64,000 bases of DNA from Archegozetes longisetosus (lineage: Eukaryota > Arthropoda > Arachnida > Sarcoptiformes > Trhypochthoniidae), in NCBI GenBank assembly GCA_018873245.2, contig JAEMBT020000009.1, positions 17,577,794 through 17,641,793 on the forward strand, read 5' to 3'. A program made the translations under genes and the position numbers. This document shows, in pieces, positions 12,893-27,300 of the stretch (positions are counted from its first letter, which is position 1; each line of letters opens with the position of its first letter). The notes under the pieces are model-generated. The model was not told the origin of the DNA. It did not search any database and saw nothing but the letters and a program-made list of their open reading frames with translations.

Positions 12893-14380
12893 TATACGAT
12901 ATTACGATTACGATACTGAACCACTTACAGTTACTGATTCATGTGCTGTCCGTTAGCATAAGGTTTAAATTTCTAGTTGTTCAGCATCATATTCTAGTTT
13001 GACACATCTATTAATTTCTATCTGAACCAATGCAGTCATGCGATTAATAATAGAAATTGTTATTGAAAATGTAAGCCCTTTTTGTAATATAATTCCTAAC
13101 TTTGTTCACTATGTAATTGTTTATTGTTTATTGTTTCTAATTATTTAATAAGAGAACGTTATTTATATTTGTATTTTCGCTCAACTTCATTTATATATTT
13201 ATAAGTAGTTTGAAGTCTAAATTAACGCTTACTTATTATTAGTATTTGTTTTGTGTAATTAAACATTAATATTTGTGTTCATTTAATACTACTTTGTTTG
13301 ATGTATAACTTTTAAAGATATTGAGTAAACAATTTGTAAAACTATATCAATTTATAAGACAAATAACTGTATCTTTCAAACTAAACCTTCTAATCAAATC
13401 CTGTAATTTTATATTTTAAGTCTAATTTAAAGACTAAACGCTAAAGTTCTGTATATTCGGTCAATTTATAACGACGCATAGCAACCAGAAATGATTGGTG
13501 GTTATGCGGAGGTGTTATCTACCAATAAAATTTCACGTAATATCAGACTCTTCTAATCCTTTAAGGAAAGAAAGGAAATGAGAATTAAAAATTGATTTAA
13601 AAATCAGGCGCATCCCGGGGCGTATGACGTTGGCCACAAAGATTCACTTGTTACCATGCGTGCTTTTGAAGCCACTTCCTGTATTCAGCTTGACTATTAT
13701 ATGTTTCGATTGAATGTATAGCATTTGAAAACACATTTGAGTTGTGTGTTCATAGCTCAAATGTTTAAGTTACTCATGTTTTCGTACCGAAAAGATCGTC
13801 TTATTTTTAGATCAAAGTATTTGTTTACACCAACTTTAGGCACATTAATAAGTTGTAGAATTACTATGGTTTTGTTGACATCCTAACGAATTGAATGTTT
13901 AGTTACTTTTTCTATAACCAACAATATTGTCTACGAATGAGAGATAAAAGTCATTTGATTCCATTTAATGCAACAGAAATGAGTTAAAAGCTATTTCTCT
14001 ATTGATTTTCAACTCTTATCAGCCGTTTAAAAGTAATGTTGATTTTTTAGGAAGTCTTTCCTTCACTAATGTTTGATAGAATCAAAATGAAAAATGACTC
14101 GAATAACAATTTTTAATATTTAATATTGAAAGTCGAATTACTTGAAGGGCCATTCTCTTTGATCAATACTACCATAAGATAATAGTTGAGGGTCAATATC
14201 AATCAAACTCAAAGTTCTCCTCAATTTTCAAAACTATTTGTTCAAAATACAATTCTTTATACTTTTGGACAGTTTCCATTGATTTTTCTACTCAATCCTA
14301 AAGATGTTTTCTTCTAAATTGAATCGATAACCTTTTTAATCAATTTGATTTTACTCTGGTTTTAAAATATTAACTCGAAA

Positions 14381-14401
14381 GGTTAGGTTAGGTTAGGTTA
14401 G
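14381..14401. repeat. Short interstitial TTAGG array
   Basis: Four perfect GGTTA units. Orientation is TTAGG on the + strand. Confidence 0.8.
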
Positions 14402-15312
14402 TCTATACACGAATGGACTGACTTGTTTCGATAAAGAATCAGTCGGAACTGTCCACTAGAATTTATTGAGTGGTCTTACTTATGCTGTAAAGGAGTTAGA
14501 AATGATCCCTTCATTTCAAATATTTTTCCAATGAATGTCTGAAATTTTTGCAATTCTTTCAAAAAAAAGTCAGTTGACTAAAATCCTGGGAGGATTCTTT
14601 TCAAAGAAAGAGACATCGAATCCGATAAACAGACAGCTTGGTTTATCAATGAAACCTTTACTGCAAATGTTAGGGCAGGCATAGAAAATTATTATTTGTG
14701 AAGACAAAAATAATAATCCGTGGCATTTTAGAATTTATTGATGGTTGGGATCATAAACGAGAGAATTGAAGGATAAATTGATTCATTTTTCTTGTTTAAA
14801 GTTGAAGTAGGTTATACAATAAGTACGTTACACATTAAGTTTATATTGGAGTGAAATTAAACGCTGTAATAAAAAAAGCAATAATTTCTAAGTTTTATAG
14901 TCCATTATTCTTCTTTTTATATCTATTGAACAAGTTTCATTTTAGGCACAATTTTCATCGACAAAATACTCTATTATCTACTTAAGATATTAATTTCTTT
15001 CTCATTCATCTTTTACGTGAAGCCTTCCGACATCAAAGAGAATTTCTTAAATTTATATTCAATGAAGCGCTACATTCCGGCAGCGCTAACACTATTGTTA
15101 GACTAATAAACAAAATTTGTTGAAAGAGTAAAGTCTCAAATTCCGATCGAGAATATGATAGTCGTATAAATAGAGTTTGAAGAACTAATTCTCACTCATA
15201 TAGCTTACAAAGTCTACTGAGTGGGTATGAAAAGAATAAACGAAAGTTTGGAAACAAACTCTTTGTGTAAACTGTCGAGGTTTGAATCTATATGGACTAC
15301 TTAAGATTTGTA

Positions 15313-15349
15313 GCTTAGGTTAGGTTAGCTTAACATAGGTTAGGTTGAC
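15313..15349. repeat. Degenerate TTAGG array
   Basis: Two short TTAGGTTAGGTTA-type blocks separated by GCTTAACA. Confidence 0.65.
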
Positions 15350-16174
15350 TGGAGGATAAGTGCACGGAAACGACTTATTGATGCATAGTATTCGTGCTTA
15401 ATTGAACAAATATAGGATATTTTGCTTTTTATTCTAGTAATAAAATACTTTCAGCAGAGAGCTTTTCTACCAATAGAATTCACTGGAAACAGTTGGATTG
15501 TAATTTATAAATATAGAATTCACGTGATACTTTTGCTTTCAAAACATCAATAGTATTAATGAAAATTTCCTAATACTTAACTAAATAGCTAAAGCTAAAG
15601 TTACGCAATTTTCGTCAAATAGTAACGAAATTTCTCATTCATATGGAAAATATATGATTAAACTTATGCAACACTTATGTAATTGAGTTTTTTGCGACGA
15701 AAACGAATGAAATTCATACAGAAAACGGATTTCTCTTATATTATTTATTGAGTATTTAAGTACTTGAGAAATAACTGACTGAGTTGACAGATGTTTCGAG
15801 CATCAGGTCAAGACTGAATTCTCATCAAAATTCGTTAGCCTTTAGTTTTATTCTAGAAAAAGCACAACATACTCCGGAAGACATGAACCCAGTAGAACCG
15901 ATCAACTTTTCTGTTTATAATTTATACACTTTCTCAGAAATATTAATCAATTCTTAAAGTATTGAGTAAGAAGAAGTTGAATACAAACCATATGCTGTTG
16001 TTAGTACTTTTTTAGCCTGTCTTCTATTTACTAATGGAATGTAGGCGTAATACTGAATCCGTCGCTGAGCTGATAGTAAGTTTCGCATTCAATTATTAGA
16101 TCCATTGTAATAGATCTCATAAAAAGTTTGCCTTTGTTACGGAGGTTATAAATATACAGTATGTTTAAAAAACG

Positions 16175-16259
16175 CATTCTTGTATCTAGCTTATTCTTGT
16201 ATCTAGCTCATTTTTGTATCTAGCTCATTTTTGTATCTAGCTCATACTTATATCTAACT
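16175..16259. repeat. 17-bp minisatellite, 5 copies
   Basis: Unit CATTYTTGTATCTAGCT repeated five times head to tail over 85 bp; copies 1-4 nearly identical, copy 5 degenerate (CATACTTATATCTAACT). Confidence 0.9.
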
Positions 16260-19099
16260 GTAAGATAGCTATTCATTGTCAGCGAAACGGACTTGCATCA
16301 TGTCCAATACTTTATTTAGAAACTTCTTTATGAGTTTAATTCCGACCCTTTTCTAAAAGAGAACTGATGTTTTCTATAGTAGACTCTTCACACATTATCA
16401 ATCGTGTTCTTCAATTGCTTTTTCGATCTTAAGAGTAAACTTATTCTTATAAATGCTTTTATTCTCAAGCGTGAAAGTAATTTATTTCTGGTTAGACCAC
16501 AATTGATATAATTAATAAAAACGGGATATATATCTTTGATAAGGCTTTCTGCTTGCTCAACTAAAATAATGATGAAAAAGTGAAACCCAATTGTTTGTAA
16601 TAAAACTTAATTCAAGTTTAGAGTATAACATTTCGAGCAAAAACATAGAAATATAGACTTGACGAGAATTGATTCAAATTTCTAGACATGCTTATCAAGT
16701 CTAATAATTGATTAATAAATGGGAATACTATGAGAATTGATCAGTTTAACGGTGAAATGGTTAGCATAAATGTTTTATTTCTAGCTAAATTACAAGCTAA
16801 CATTGAATTATTAAAGTGTTTTATATGAACGCATAATCATTCAGCTGATCGTTCATTACTTTGAAAACTAAAGCAAAAGACTTAAGTAAAGTACTTGTTA
16901 TCTCAGAATTAGTTTTAAGCTTTAGTTCAGTAGAGTAACATTGAAATAGAAGTTTATTCATGATTTCGCAACTTATACAAGTAGTCGTACAATAATAGCT
17001 GTATTATCTCAAAATTAAATTAATCGCTTATTCATTACGTATCTTCTTTTATTATCAATTGTATGGACTTAAAGATTGTTGACGATCGATAGACGAGTAA
17101 TACTATTCAATGGGTCGCACAAGTTGTCAACTTTTTTCTTTTAATTATATGTTCAGAAAAAATTCTTGTATGAGCGGATTAAGCCGTATTTTGTACTCAT
17201 CTTTATTAACAAATATATAGGCATACTTCAAAGCAAGGCTGTAGTAGGAATATTCAGAATAATAAAATTGTTCATATAGTAAAATAAGTTTGATATTTCT
17301 CAAATCCAAAGTTTAACATGTTAATTTATAGAGAAATCTAAGTTAAGCTTTACAAACCAACTTGTATGGAGTTTAAGACTGAACACAAATTATTAAAAGG
17401 CCGATAGATAAATTCTATGAATGAGCATAGTTTTCTTACATTTGCGTGTAACTGCTTTCGTTTATCTGACTTAACACCCGCTAATTTTAGTAATTTATCA
17501 ACAGCTTTGCCTTTATTTCACAGAAAATGTTCTATTGTTTCAGTAAATAGACATTTTTGTGTAGCTTAAAATAAGTCAAAACTGTGCAGCTAGAAACTAG
17601 ACATCTGGTCATCCTAAATTTACAAGATGACGACGCATCTTCAACTTGTATTATATGATTGAACAGATTTTCCAACAGAAAGAAAGTTATGCTGCATTTA
17701 TGTTGATTTTTAAGAATTAATTTATATTTAACTGCAATATTATAATAAATGACAAAGAGCAAGGAAGACTGAAAATTTTGTTTGTAGATTGTATTGCCCA
17801 GAATATTTAGGCTCAATATCTAATTGAATTTAAAATGTGTTGACCTGAAATGTCTTACTTCATTTTGAAGTTAACCATAGATTTGAACTGAATAATTAGG
17901 TTTTAATACAAGCAAGAGCAGAACAAACATTAGAGCTTGATTAAAATTTGATGGCAAATAATTGATTTATTTTTAGATAAAAGACTTTAAATAATTGATA
18001 GAATTTATTTTTGTTAAGATCTCGAGGGAAGGGATTCTATTGTTCTATAAGTATTCACAAATACTGAACCTGTTCATTACCAGCGGCTAAATTCTTTCAA
18101 TTCACCCGTCAATTCACTTAGCTGCTATTGTTTGTTTCTTATCAGCCTGTGACTAAACTATTTAAATGTCACTTGATGTTTCAAGATATGTTTAGAAGTA
18201 TTGCTCCTTCATGGAGTAAGCCATACAATCATTTTTGTATTTTGAATATAAAAAACGGTTTTATAGCAATTCAGAATTTAACCTAAAGTTGAATAACATA
18301 ACATCGAGCCAGTGCTATAAAGTCTTATCTCCAATTGAAATATCTATAGATAGAACTATATAGTACTGATCCGACGATAAGTTGAATAAACAGTCAAAAG
18401 TAATAATGGACTAATATTGGATCGCAGATAAGGTATAAGGCTGGAGAGAAATGAATGACGTATTTGATCACAAAATTCAAATAAATTTTTTTAATACAAT
18501 ATGAAACTTTAATCAATTATGTAATTGCCATCATTTTCGATGATATGATATGTAAACAAATCCTAAGTGTATTTTTGAACCATTCGAATATAACGTACCA
18601 AAATACGACATTCATTTCTCTCTAACCTTATATCTATAGAGATTACGAAATAGATATTAGTCTAATACACTACTTGTTAAATGCTTCAAATTTGACTTCT
18701 CTTCGAATTCATCTTCTACTTCACAGCCTTGATCACTATCTTAAGGCGTGACTAATTGTTAACTGACGCTATTTTTATGGATCATTTGATGAATCCTTAA
18801 CATATTTTCCTTAGCTGGTTCTTATATAGATAGTACATTTGTCTAATGTCTCACACATAATTTGTATATAGATACATATCTGGCAGTGTCCTTGTTATCA
18901 ACAAAACAGATGTGCTAACTAATCAAATAAATGACTCCAATCAATTTCAGCTAAATCAGCACGTTTTTATTTACAATTTCAAGACTGAGTGTTTGATTAC
19001 GATATCTCTTTTAAATAAAGATATCATCAACTATGCTTTAAATCAAAATGAGTTAAACCAGGAAATAATGGTTTTGTCAATAAAAGTCCAATTAGCCTT

Positions 19100-19102
<3 letters not shown>

Positions 19103-19131
<29 letters not shown>
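19103..19131. repeat. (TC)n microsatellite
   Basis: About 14 TC units. It reads as a Leu-Ser run inside a chance open frame at 18912-19184. Confidence 0.95.
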
Positions 19132-19135
<4 letters not shown>

Positions 19136-19685
19136 TAGAGCCCCATTATTCGAGACCAATAACTACTCTCTACTAATGATTTAGTTTTACAGTTTCAAAG
19201 CCTTTCAATTGTTTAAATGTCGAAATATTCTGTTTAACTTGAAAATACTAGCGTAGCTAAACTCTTGTCTGGGGGTAGGGTGGAGTAGGGTGGTTAAAAA
19301 TCTCACTCCTTTAAGTTAACATCAGATTTGATTGATTTGAAAATTAAATCAATAAAATTATTGTACTACAATAGGTTCTAGAAAATTCAGTAAGATCATC
19401 TAAATTATCTGGAGAAAGCTTCTCTAGTGAAATCCAGCCAAACCCTTCAACTTGTCGTTGAACATAAGATTTTGCAGACCCAATTTCATTCTTACAATTG
19501 TTCGAAAATTCATTCATTTTTGATGAGATATCTCTGAAAAGTTTTCAGCTGCAAATGAGTTCGAATGTGCTCTGAATTACATTATGAGGAAACGATTATT
19601 GGGTTTCGTTTGTTGAAGTCAACCGCTAAACATTAAACAAATCAAATAAAATGTTAACAAAAATGTTTTCTTACCTCACAACGGT

Positions 19686-19748
<63 letters not shown>

Positions 19749-19757
19749 AACAACAAT
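19686..19757. repeat. (AAC)n microsatellite
   Basis: About 22-24 AAC units, the longest trinucleotide run in the window. No open frame around it supports a poly-Gln/Asn protein. Confidence 0.95.
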
Positions 19758-21229
19758 GAAAGCTGTGATCAAGAAATTGATCAAACAGTATCTGAACATT
19801 CTTTGTCAGTGACTATTATATATCAATATATGTTAACTGATTTTGAAACTCAAGAGAAAGATTAACTAAAAATCATTATTTAAAACAGACTTGAAAACAT
19901 TAAAACTTTTGATTACACTTATTTAATATTTAGTTGAACAGTTATATTATTTTATTGCGTGAAGTATGAAATTTGAATAATCTGCAAGTCAAATGTGTTT
20001 ATGAGAGTTTACAACTATACTCCATTGCTCTATTATTATTTTCAATAATCTTTTAGTTCTTGAATATAAGCTTAAAAGATTTTTATTTTTCCATTACAGA
20101 CTAAAGCAATCTATGGAGAGGGCTATGTCCTACTATCCTAGGCCTAGCTACGCCTGTGCTCGAAGCCCAACAAGGACCATAGACTATGTTATCAGTAAAG
20201 CTTTGTTTGTGTGAAACATGTTGACCAAAGGGTTTCAATATCTACTTACAAATTGCTATATATGACTGAAAAAACAAAATTATATTTTCTTCCAATTAAA
20301 TTAATTAAATTTCGTGCAATACGGTAGTAATGTCTAAAACTGATAAGTTAGAGGATCTTTCAAATAGATTACGTGGTCTACCGAAAAATTCATTCATTAC
20401 TCAATCTTTTCAAAATAGAGACTTATTTAATATGATTAATAGCTCTGTTTGAAGTTTACAGTGAAACAAATTCATTGTTTCAAATTGAATAAAGCGATGG
20501 GTTTATTGTGAAAATTAGATCAATTGAAGAGTAGATAAAAGAATGACAGTGATTTATGTTATGACACAATACTAGGTGTTTATAACAAATCATCGCAAAA
20601 GTCAGCTCAGCACAGATTTCTTAAACTGATTCAAATAGAGAATCTTACTTAAGATTAATTGTCTTATGAATCCCAATAATACTGTTTGGCATCAGAATTG
20701 ATTTTGAGGCCGAATTACTTAAACTGAAAGTTTTCCTATCCTTCTAATAATTCACAACACGCTCACAGACCACTAATCACTGGTATTGGGGAAAGAATAT
20801 AATCTCAATCATGTTATAGTTTTTATCAAATAAGTCAAAGAAAAATATATCTGTTTTGTGAGGCTTCCGTGATATGAACCAAAAGTCCAGAAATGATAAA
20901 TATTGGAAAACAAAACTGATTTGACTTAAAGAGGAGACAAAGAAAATGAAGAGTTAAGATGGTATTGATAAGATAGTTTTGGACTATTCTCTTAACTCAA
21001 CTACAGTATAGAATAAGTCAAATAATTTGATTTGGACTTCTAGCTTATAAACTTGGAAGAAGCCAAGCGTTGAACAATTTATTTTTAAAAGATATTTAAA
21101 GATTCTATATGACTGAAGAATAATAAACATTGAGTGAACAAAATTAGATCATTTCATTTCAATTGGAATTAAACATATGTTTGAGAATTACAGTTTTTAA
21201 GTCTCTACAATAGCAATCAGTAATAGTCT

Positions 21230-21312
21230 ATTTACAAGAATAACCAGGAATAATCTATGTAAAAGAATAACCCGAAAAATTCATTTACAAGAATAATCCG
21301 AAAATCTATTTT
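21230..21312. repeat. About 30-bp imperfect tandem repeat, 3 copies
   Basis: Three adjacent copies of a TTTACAAGAATAAYCCGGAA-like unit with varied spacers. Non-coding. Confidence 0.6.
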
Positions 21313-21749
21313 ACAAATAGAAATCAAGTCGCTTGTTATAAGTTTTCAATTCTCTACTCGAGTAATGAATCAAATTTGAAGCTTTATAAGCATTGATTGC
21401 TTTTGAAAGTAGGTGTAAAGTTTGGTTAAAGCCTTTCATTAGTGCGCTCAAAACATGAACTAAAAGTAATTTACATATTATTCGATTCAGATCAGAGTAT
21501 TTCTACGCACATAATAGTATTCGTATAAGCAGTGTTATTATTGTTCAAATACGAATAATTTAAAAGAAACAATAGGATGCAAGTGCTCAAAAGTGTTGGT
21601 TAGATTGAAATATTATACTTGTGTTGGGAATTGCATTCAAAGCATCTTAACACAACTCTCACTAACTATCTCTTTATTTGAAAATTGATGCCATGTATTA
21701 GTTTTAGACATTATGCTTCCTTCTCTTAAATAAACGCTCTTTAAGTAAA

Positions 21750-21831
21750 TTTAGGTTAGGTGAGATTGGGCTAGGTTAGGTTGGGTTAGGTCAGACTAGG
21801 TTAGACTAGGCTAGACTAGGCTAGGTTAGGC
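21750..21831. repeat. Longest degenerate TTAGG-type array away from the 3' end
   Basis: About 80 bp of TTAGG units mixed with variants GACTAGG, GGCTAGG and TTGGG, all in TTAGG orientation. The drift suggests an old array. Confidence 0.75.
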
Positions 21832-22655
21832 GTTGAACGAACAGAGTAGAATTTTGAAAATGATATTTTAGCTTGATTTTAAGTGCATTTATCAATTACA
21901 GTTTGAGCTAATCATGAAATGCTTCACTATATGTAACAAAAAATAACTACTCATGCATTAATCAAATTAACAGTCATTTCACAACTGACTCGTTGCATAA
22001 CTTGTTTTCTAATTCTGTATACTTTAGGTTCGAGAAAAATATTTTTCAGCCCAACCAATGACGAAAAACTAAAGAAAAAATAAATATAATAGACACTTGA
22101 CATTAAGTGAATTAACTTGTGAAGTTAGCGATGCCATTCTATGAAAGTACCACTTATAACATATACCAGACTTTACGCTTTTCCTTCAACTACTTATCAA
22201 ATTCTTAAGTATATTTTAAGATTCTATCCCTATCTTTGTCGATCTTGTTCTGAATCTCAGTCCTCTAGCGTTATACAAACAAATATGATTTTTATTGAAA
22301 TAGATCTGTTAATATAAGATGTTTTTAGTGATTTGCACGTATTTTGCTTTTTCTAATGTTTCTGCTATTATGAACCTGAATCTCAAGTTTCACAAGCTTT
22401 GTCATCGATTCTTTTGAGATAAATTCTATTTTAGGGTCTTTAAAGTGAAGTCTATATAAGTGTAGGCATATATTAAATATTCTTTTATTGTTGCTTATAA
22501 ACTGAGTTATTCTGGATTTGTATGACGAATAATTCTTTAGAAATTATTAAAAACCAGACCTTTCATAAGTGATTATATCAAATAAACTATAGGTTCACTT
22601 CTAGGAATCATATATTTAGAATCAACCAGACAAACAAACAAATTCATAGATATCA

Positions 22656-22669
22656 TATATATATATATA
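22656..22669. repeat. (AT)n microsatellite
   Basis: Seven AT units; similar short AT runs are at 24836-24851 and 54741-54756. Confidence 0.8.
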
Positions 22670-23214
22670 AAGTATTAGATATTTCACTCAAGCTTTTCTT
22701 ATCCAATCGACATTAGTCTTATCATCGATATAGTTCTAAAAGTAGACTTTCATCAACAGAAATACGCATCAAGTCTTTAAGATATAATTGGATCAGAAGT
22801 GATGAATAATTGATTTATTTATGAGCAAAAGTTAGAAAATTGTTTTCTGCAATATAAACCTCATTCTTTAGGCATTACACTAATAAAATCAAAAGTTAAG
22901 TTTGCAGAATTCTGAAGAATTTTCTAAGATTGTATTCAAGTAAGAGTTTTAGAGAAGAACATTTCATGTCACACTTTTACTTGTTATCAGCGTAAAAAAT
23001 AGTTTTTAGTTTATTTAAAAACAGATGCTTTCAACTTTATGTTTTATTTTTCAAACTTACTCCTGGAGTTTGTTATGCTTTGAAAAACAACTTTTCAGAT
23101 CTTTTATTCTGTTATTTCACTCTAAACACATCTGTAAAGTCAGCTTTGTTTAGATGATTGAAATTTTTCTGAAGATTTAGGTTGATATTAACTTCAAAAT
23201 TGTGATTTGTTACA

Positions 23215-23335
23215 AGGATTCTGTTGAAGATTCTGTTAAAGATCTGTTGAAAGTTCTGTTGAAGATTCTATTAAAGACTCTGTTAAAAGATTCTGTCAAA
23301 GGTTCTGTTAAAAGATCATTCAAATCTAGTTAAAA
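23215..23335. repeat. 12-14 bp imperfect tandem repeat (GATTCTGTTGAA-like)
   Basis: About nine irregular copies of RATTCTGTTRAA. Spacing varies between 12 and 15 bp, so it is not a coding repeat. Confidence 0.7.
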
Positions 23336-24274
23336 TCATGTCTTATATAAGTCAATTGGAAGGACTTGATCATCAAAGCAAATATTAGGTTAGAATAGTT
23401 AGTGGTAAAAATAAATAGTTGTAACATTTTTAGACTTAAAAAACACCAATATTATCTGTAGTGAGAAAACCTAAAAATAAATAGCTTTCAAACCATTATG
23501 CTAACGAGTATTCGTTCAAACATATACTAAAGTTTACTTCAGTATACATTCAATATATTTTTCAACTATCTAGGGGTCTTTAGAAGTTATGCATCTTTCA
23601 AATGTATTCAAATTTCAAGTGATTTAGATTGAATAACCCAAGTTATCCACTCAAAACTTGAAATAATCATTTTCAGTCCTAATCGAGATAAAAAACATCT
23701 ATTAAGAAATTTTCAGTCATAATAATTTGCATAAATCTATGAATAAATTATTTAAATATCTCTATATTCGAGCTAAACATAAGAAAGAATTGGATAGAAG
23801 TTAATAAATTCACAACAATATTATTGATTTTATATTAAGTTAATTCACCATATCTTAGTAGAAAATGAATGAATACGCTAGATAACTAAATAAAAACTTA
23901 ATATAAGCTTCTGATCGATTTTTGATTATTATATGATTTAGCCGACATTACACAAGGTTGTTTTTGATTGTATCAAAATGAAATGAAATGAAATCCAATA
24001 TAAGACCAGATTGGTGAATTGGTTTGTAGAGTGAAGAGTGGTACTATGTTCAGATATGGTTTTAAAGTGAATGTAATGCAATTGAAAATCTGAGCACTAG
24101 AGTCAATGAAAATATATCTTTAAGTCTAGCTAAAGCTTCTGATATGAAATAAGGATATGGTGTACTACAACTATTATGTAATATATTTCGTAATGTAATA
24201 AATTACAGTCTCTATTAATCAAATAAATGATGTGAGAAAAATTCGAGCTCTTTAGACACTGAGACGACACTTTT

Positions 24275-24333
24275 GTCCAAAAAAATTTTCTGCCGGAAGC
24301 TTCATTCGATTATTTTCCACCGGAAACTCCATC
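24275..24333. repeat. 28-bp imperfect direct repeat, 2 copies
   Basis: TTTTCTGCCGGAAGCTTCAT is followed immediately by TTTTCCACCGGAAACTCCAT. The CCGGAA cores stand out against the AT-rich background. Confidence 0.55.
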
Positions 24334-27300
24334 AGACTGTTTGGATAATAATAATTGTGTCTCATTCAATAAACTTAATGCACTTCAAATAAAATCTATT
24401 TAAATTAGTTTTTGCATTTTTTATGCAGAATTCAATACTCTCATGATATATTATTTGCCTAACTAATAGTTTTCGAGTATTTCGTCGAATCAGTGCTATA
24501 AAGTCCTATCTTTTACTGAGCTAACATTGGAAATGGTGCTCTACAGTACTTAACCAATGATTTATGTAAGCTCAATGTTTGAATTTGGTAAGTGCAGAGA
24601 ACTCACACATCTGCAAATTAACAAAAAAATTATGACATCTAAACAGAATTATATATCTAAGAGAGGAATCTGGATATGGCGTTGATTGGATCGTTGAATT
24701 AGGTTCATATTTTATGCAAATATTAGCTAAATAGATTCATGCCTTCTGTAATACCATTGACATTGAGAGTGTTGCAGTAAAGCAAACAATTATACTCTTA
24801 TCATGTTGAGTGCAATGCCAAGTTTAAGTCTATTTCTATATATATATATATGTATATCGCATGTGCCATCAACCTTCTATATTCAGAGGAAATTTTCTTT
24901 GATATTACGCATCGGTCAGATATTGCTTATAAATAGATGATTAAAATATAAAGACATATAAAGCTTTAACTGTTTATTTGAGACTAATGGTCAATGACAC
25001 ATACGATATGTTGTCCTTCTATTACGTCTAGAAAAGAATAACTCTTTGATGCTTTAGAGTTTTCAAATCTTTTCCGTGAATTCTAAATTATAGTCTTAAG
25101 GGCAAAAGATGTTAGATTCAATTATGATCAACAAAACAGAAGAAGAAAAAGAGTTGAAAAATTCTTATTCCCAGAAAGACGGATATAGTTCACAATAGCT
25201 TTCTTATTGATAGAATTGGTCAAAACAGAATATAAACAGAGTAGAAACTTTCTCTGAAATGTTTGTCGTTCAATTTGTATTACTATTGGTGTCTATGCGA
25301 ATCAAATAAAGTAGTTTACGCGACAACGCTTCTACACAAAAGAGATGAGTGAAAAATAAGGCTATCCAATTGCACTAATGTATCCAGATCTTTTCATTCC
25401 ATATTTCGATTATGATTCCCAAATCTAATGCATTAATAGTCATGTATTCTCGGAGTTTTGCCTTCAGTCAACGCAAAACCATTAATATTCAATTTTTGTC
25501 ATTAGATAAACATTTATGATGTCGGCAAAGCTTTTCAAAGTTATAGAGAGTGGAAAATATGCACTTCTAGTTTATGCATATCCGCAGGAAATGGAATCTC
25601 AGGTCTGGAAAAAAGTATAGGATTCATATTACGACTCCTAAGAGCTATATAGAGCGCATATTTTAGACACCATTTTCATATGACAATTCAATACCAAGCA
25701 TCATATAAAGTCTCATGTTCAACTTTCCATTTTTCATTTCACCAACAATACACTGCATTCAGATTAATGAGATTTTATTGAAGGAAACTAATAGAAGCTC
25801 GTATTAAGCTTTTTTACGATACACAATGGAACCGATTCGGAAAAGCAGAGATTTAGCGCACAAATGAACAAGAATAATAGCAGAAGCTGTAAGTTTACTT
25901 ATTACTATTTAATCGAGTTCGATTGATTTTCACACGCAACCGATCGTTAGAACAATCATAAAAATTTGATCACTCAATCTGAAAATATGGTGGAATGTAT
26001 CGTCTTATAAATTATCAGCTCCTCGACTGAGCCCCAAATGGAAACTTTCATTAAACACAATTTGTTCATTGCTGTGTTTTTCTTCTAAGTAAACGCTTCG
26101 TAATTAACATTAAACTCAACCTCATAAGCATTACTCAAATTTTATCAGAATAAGCTTGTTACTAATGCGACATGTTTTCGAAATGACATCAATTATCAGC
26201 AGAGAAATAAAATATAAATTGATTTTTCCTACAAGCTATGAACTTAAATAGAAAGTTTTATGAATCGAAACTATTAGATATATGAAAATTTTGAAAGATC
26301 TGAAAGTATTGCAATGGTAGTTATGAATAATATAATCAAATAATATTATTATGCAAGTAAGATTAAAGTGTTAATAAAGCGCATTCTGAATTTCGATTAA
26401 ACAAGTAAGCATTTATCAACTGTGTGACAGGTTTAATTAAAGATATCGATCTCTTTATTCATAAAATAGCGCTAACACCAGAATGGTAATGATTCTTCAA
26501 ATCGTTATTTTTAATTATATTTTGATGAGAATTAGTAACCCATTTGCAGCTTTCAAATATATTACAATATTTGTTAAGTAAATTTAGTAATTTTTTGTTA
26601 AATAAAATTTTGATCTCCTTAGTGATAAAAGATTTAAATATTGTTCAAATGAAAATTAATGTATTATCAACTTGCTATCATTTTTAATGTCTCACTTTTT
26701 GAAAGACGACAATTAATCAAAATACTCGAGTCAATCGAGTTAATAATTAAAGATATTTCTGGATTGTGCACTTGGCTCATATAATTTTGAATTGAACATT
26801 ATTTTTATAAGTTTATTAATTCATTGCTTATTATCATCTCAAGCGTGTAATGAATGATATATGAAATTTATCATTAAATCAAATGAAAGAACTGAAGATT
26901 GAGGAATTAACAAGTTTCACATCAAATTAGTGTCAATGAAGCAAAAGTGAATTATTTAAGAATTATATTACATGACGAACTAAATAAATTGCTAGAATGT
27001 TAATGAGTCTGAATTTTTTTCGAGTAAATTATCTTTTTCTACGATTATTTGAAGAGAAACAGCGAAAGAGAATTCGCTCATTTCATGATAACATTACTTA
27101 AGGGTAAGGAATGAAAAGTAGTTTTTTCTTTAAAATTCAACCAAAACAAGATTTGCCGCAAACATCTAAAAGTTAATTTTGAAGTCAACTAAACATTTGA
27201 CTTTTAAAAAATATGGATTTGAATGTCAAAATAGAATGAGAATAAATTTTCAAAGTTCATACTCGTGTTCGATTGGATTCAGAGTAAAAATAACAGCTAA

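Noticed and set aside
18912..19184. 90-codon frame
   Set aside because: A TC microsatellite supplies its Leu-Ser run, and the rest has AT-rich codons typical of non-coding DNA.
18305..24540. Shared word AGTGCTATAAAGTCYTATCT at about 18311 and 24492
   Set aside because: Only about 20-25 bases are shared; too short to define a repeat family from two copies.
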